Positions 62,416 through 64,000 of a stretch of DNA of 64,000 bases are shown here, one piece after another; the first letter of the stretch is position 1, and each line of letters begins with the position of its first letter. The stretch comes from Cellulomonas sp. WB94 (GTDB lineage: Bacteria; Actinomycetota; Actinomycetes; Actinomycetales; Cellulomonadaceae): positions 1,488,001-1,552,000 of the forward strand of contig NZ_QEES01000002.1 in the NCBI RefSeq assembly GCF_003115775.1. Direction: 5' to 3'. The notes below the pieces were generated by a model. It did no database searches, was not told the DNA's origin, and was given only the letters and a program-made list of their open reading frames with translations. Position numbers and translations under genes: made by a program.

Positions 62416-62775
62416 ATGCCCGACCTGCTCAGTCTCACGTGGTCCCACCTGCAAGAGGCCAAGACCGCGCCGAACGGTCGCAGCGCGGGCCGGATCGTGC
62501 ACGACGGCGACCTGCGCCAGACCGTCGTCGGCCTCGCGGCCGGCACCGAGCTCGGTGAGCACAACGCCCCGCACGCCGCGACCCTGCAGGTGCTGCACGG
62601 TCGGGTCCGGGTGACGTCCCCGAGCGGCGACGACGAGCTCGGGACGGGCGCGCTCCACCTCCTGACGCACGAGCGCCACGCGGTGCTCGCGCTCGAGGAC
62701 TCGGTGTTCCTGCTGACGACCGTGACCGCGTCTCCGACGTCGGAGCCGACCCCGAGACCGGACGCAGGGCACTGA
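62416..62775 (+). CDS. Small cupin-domain protein
   Basis: 119 residues. Cupin pattern: LAAGTELGEHNAPHAATLQVLHGRVRVTSPSGDDELGTGALHLLTHERHAVLALEDSVFLLTTV. Likely metal ligands include His in EHNAPHAAT and the His in HERHAV. Single-domain cupins of this type are of unknown role. Confidence 0.85.
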   Translation: MPDLLSLTWSHLQEAKTAPNGRSAGRIVHDGDLRQTVVGLAAGTELGEHNAPHAATLQVLHGRVRVTSPSGDDELGTGALHLLTHERHAVLALEDSVFLLTTVTASPTSEPTPRPDAGH

Positions 62776-62920
62776 CCTCGACGGACGCTGATCGCGCAGG
62801 GATCGAACCGATCCGCTAATCCCCTCATGCCGGCGCGCGTCGTCGGGCAGGATGGTCGTCGCCCGCCTCCGCGCGGGCCGGCGCACGCACTCGCGAGGCG
62901 TCCGGGCGGTCGGCAAGGGG

Positions 62921-62990
62921 CAGCACGGTGGTCAGCAGCACGGTGGCAAGCAGCACGGTGGTCAGCGGCAGGGTGGCAGGCAGCAGGATC
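62921..62990 (+). repeat. 15-bp tandem repeat at the start of the lipoprotein transpeptidase gene
   Basis: Units of the form CAGCACGGTGGTCAG repeat about 4.5 times (three near-perfect, then decaying). Read in the gene's frame they give S-T-V-V-S, S-T-V-A-S, G-R-V-A-G type pentapeptides. Most of the array is upstream of the chosen start codon. Confidence 0.65.
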
Positions 62991-64000
62991 GCGGGCAGCG
63001 CGTGCGCGCGCGGCACGGCGGGGCCGGGGTGGCGTCGCGCGACCAGGGTCGCACTCGTGGCGGCAGTCGCGGTCGCGGGCCTCGCGGCCTGCACGGCGTC
63101 CAAGCCGGGACCCGAGGGCACCGCGAAGGCGCTCGCGACCGCGATCGCCACGGGCGACTTCACGACGGTCGCGTTGAGCGGCGCCACGGCCACGGAGGCG
63201 GCCACCGAGCGCACGACGGCGTACGAGGGCCTCAAGCCCTGGGATCCGCGCGTCGAGGTGACGGACGTCGCTACCACGAAGGACGCGCCCGACGCGGCGA
63301 CCGCCACGCTGACGTTCACGTGGGACGTCGACGCGAGCGACACCGACTGGACCTACACGACGACCGCCACGCTCGCCCGCGTCGAGGACACTTGGCAGGC
63401 GGCCTGGAGCCCCTTCGTGCTCGCCCCCGATCTCGTCGCCGGTGAGGTGCTGGGCGCCGAGCGGATCGCCGCCGAGCGTGCGGGCGTGGTCTCCGAGAGC
63501 GGCGAGCCGATCGTGACCGACCGGGACGTCGTGCGGGTCGGCGTCGACAAGACGCACGTCGACGCGTCCGCTCAGGACGCCGCGGCGCGGGGCCTCGCCA
63601 CGGCGCTCGGCATGGACGCCGACGCCTACGCGGCACGCGTCGCTGCCGCGGGGGAGAAGGCGTTCGTCGAGGCTCTCGTCGTGCGGTCGACCGACGCGTC
63701 CTACGACCTGACCGCGATCGGGAAGCTCGCGGGCGTGAACCTCGTGAAGGACTCGCTCCCGCTGGCGCCCTCCCGACGGTTCGCACGGCCGATCCTCGGG
63801 ACGGTCGGGGAGGCGACGGCCGAGATCGTCGACGCGTCGAACGGCGCCATCAAGGCCGGCGACCTGACGGGGCTCAGCGGTCTGCAGCGGGAGTTCGACG
63901 CCCAGCTGCGGGGACTGCCCGGCCTGACGATCGCCGCGACCTCGACGATCAGCGGCGCCGCGCGGGAGCTGTTCCACTCCGACCCGACGCCCGGCACCCC
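62973..64000 (+). CDS. Lipoprotein penicillin-binding transpeptidase (partial, runs off the right edge)
   Basis: Frame open to the window end, about 342 residues seen. GTG 62973 is the nearest start to the signal; an earlier GTG (62928) is possible and the start is uncertain. Signal RVALVAAVAVAGLAAC with the lipobox Leu-Ala-Ala-Cys at 63081-63092. Next is an NTF2-like (MecA-N) domain (ATAIATGDFTTVALSG, VEDTWQAAWSPFVLAPDL), then the dimerization-like part (GVVSESGEPIVTDRDVVRVGVDKTHVD; FVEALVVRSTDASYDL; GTVGEATAEIVDASNG). These match class B PBPs such as PbpA-like proteins; the catalytic S-x-x-K domain lies beyond the window. Confidence 0.78.
   Translation, partial: MAGSRIAGSACARGTAGPGWRRATRVALVAAVAVAGLAACTASKPGPEGTAKALATAIATGDFTTVALSGATATEAATERTTAYEGLKPWDPRVEVTDVATTKDAPDAATATLTFTWDVDASDTDWTYTTTATLARVEDTWQAAWSPFVLAPDLVAGEVLGAERIAAERAGVVSESGEPIVTDRDVVRVGVDKTHVDASAQDAAARGLATALGMDADAYAARVAAAGEKAFVEALVVRSTDASYDLTAIGKLAGVNLVKDSLPLAPSRRFARPILGTVGEATAEIVDASNGAIKAGDLTGLSGLQREFDAQLRGLPGLTIAATSTISGAARELFHSDPTPGT

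Noticed and set aside
62852-63445. Plus-strand frame with Gln-His-Gly-Gly repeats at the right end
   Set aside because: It is an out-of-phase reading of the 15-bp tandem repeat and of the transpeptidase gene; the frame with the lipobox and domain motifs is the real one.
1-64000. Search for tRNA or rRNA genes, CRISPR arrays and insertion sequences
   Set aside because: I saw no cloverleaf with a T-psi-C arm, no rRNA-like stretch, no regularly spaced repeats and no transposase. Reading by eye can miss a single tRNA, so a tRNA scan would settle this.

Overview
The window is a high-GC actinobacterial chromosome segment next to the replication origin. Strong third-position G/C bias, frequent GTG/TTG starts and the order dnaA - rpmH - rnpA - yidD - yidC - jag - rsmG - parA - parB all fit this. 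Gene content and the ino1 - padR - ponA / rpsF - ssb - rpsR - rplI / dnaB order suggest a Micrococcales member, possibly Cellulomonas-like; that placement is inference. oriC itself is expected just left of the window, beyond the 3' end of dnaA. Seven parS sites lie between 3.7 and 8.2 kb.

Layout. 0-8.2 kb: origin-proximal block, with the dnaA 5' part on the minus strand and the ribosomal protein L34 / RNase P / membrane insertase / Jag operon, then rsmG-parA-parB on the plus strand. 8.2-18.4 kb, minus strand: a D-Ala-D-Ala ligase homologue, an aminotransferase, then an overlapping operon NUDIX - DUF6049 - murJ - pseudokinase - trxB - trxA that joins lipid II flipping to redox genes. 18.6-21.4 kb: CCA-adding enzyme and a convergent MFS transporter. 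21.6-28.8 kb: an anaerobic respiration island, dmsABC-type reductase with two TorD-family chaperones, a polyferredoxin-like protein, a carboxymuconolactone decarboxylase-like protein and a DUF6457 protein. DosR-like palindromes lie in its two control regions. 28.8-35.7 kb: MMPL exporter with divergent TetR, PfkB kinase, moaC, a butanediol-type dehydrogenase and moeZ; moaC and moeZ may feed molybdopterin to the Dms enzyme. 35.7-46.5 kb: ino1-padR with a perfect palindromic operator, a class A penicillin-binding protein, rpsF-ssb-rpsR-rplI, a MATE exporter, a cluster of DnaA boxes, and dnaB interrupted by a class 3 intein.

46.5-64 kb is more accessory: a frameshifted membrane protein, a DUF1905 protein, a TolB-like propeller, acylphosphatase, a GGDEF cyclase, an acyltransferase, GNAT, DUF1232, an orphan TrpB2, an arsM / arsR-SRPBCC divergon with a 66-bp inverted-repeat control region, a GMC oxidoreductase, an ECF42-type sigma factor coupled to a duplicated DGPF protein, a CDF metal exporter, an alpha/beta hydrolase, a cupin and the 5' part of a lipoprotein transpeptidase. 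I saw no rRNA or tRNA genes, CRISPR arrays or insertion sequences.

Most noteworthy: parS sites inside the parA and parB reading frames and a ParA with an N-terminal extension of about 300 residues; the Ala1/WCT intein of dnaB carrying two four-cysteine clusters; the DnaA-box cluster in front of dnaB; the DosR-like sites in the dms island; and the pseudokinase split from MurJ.
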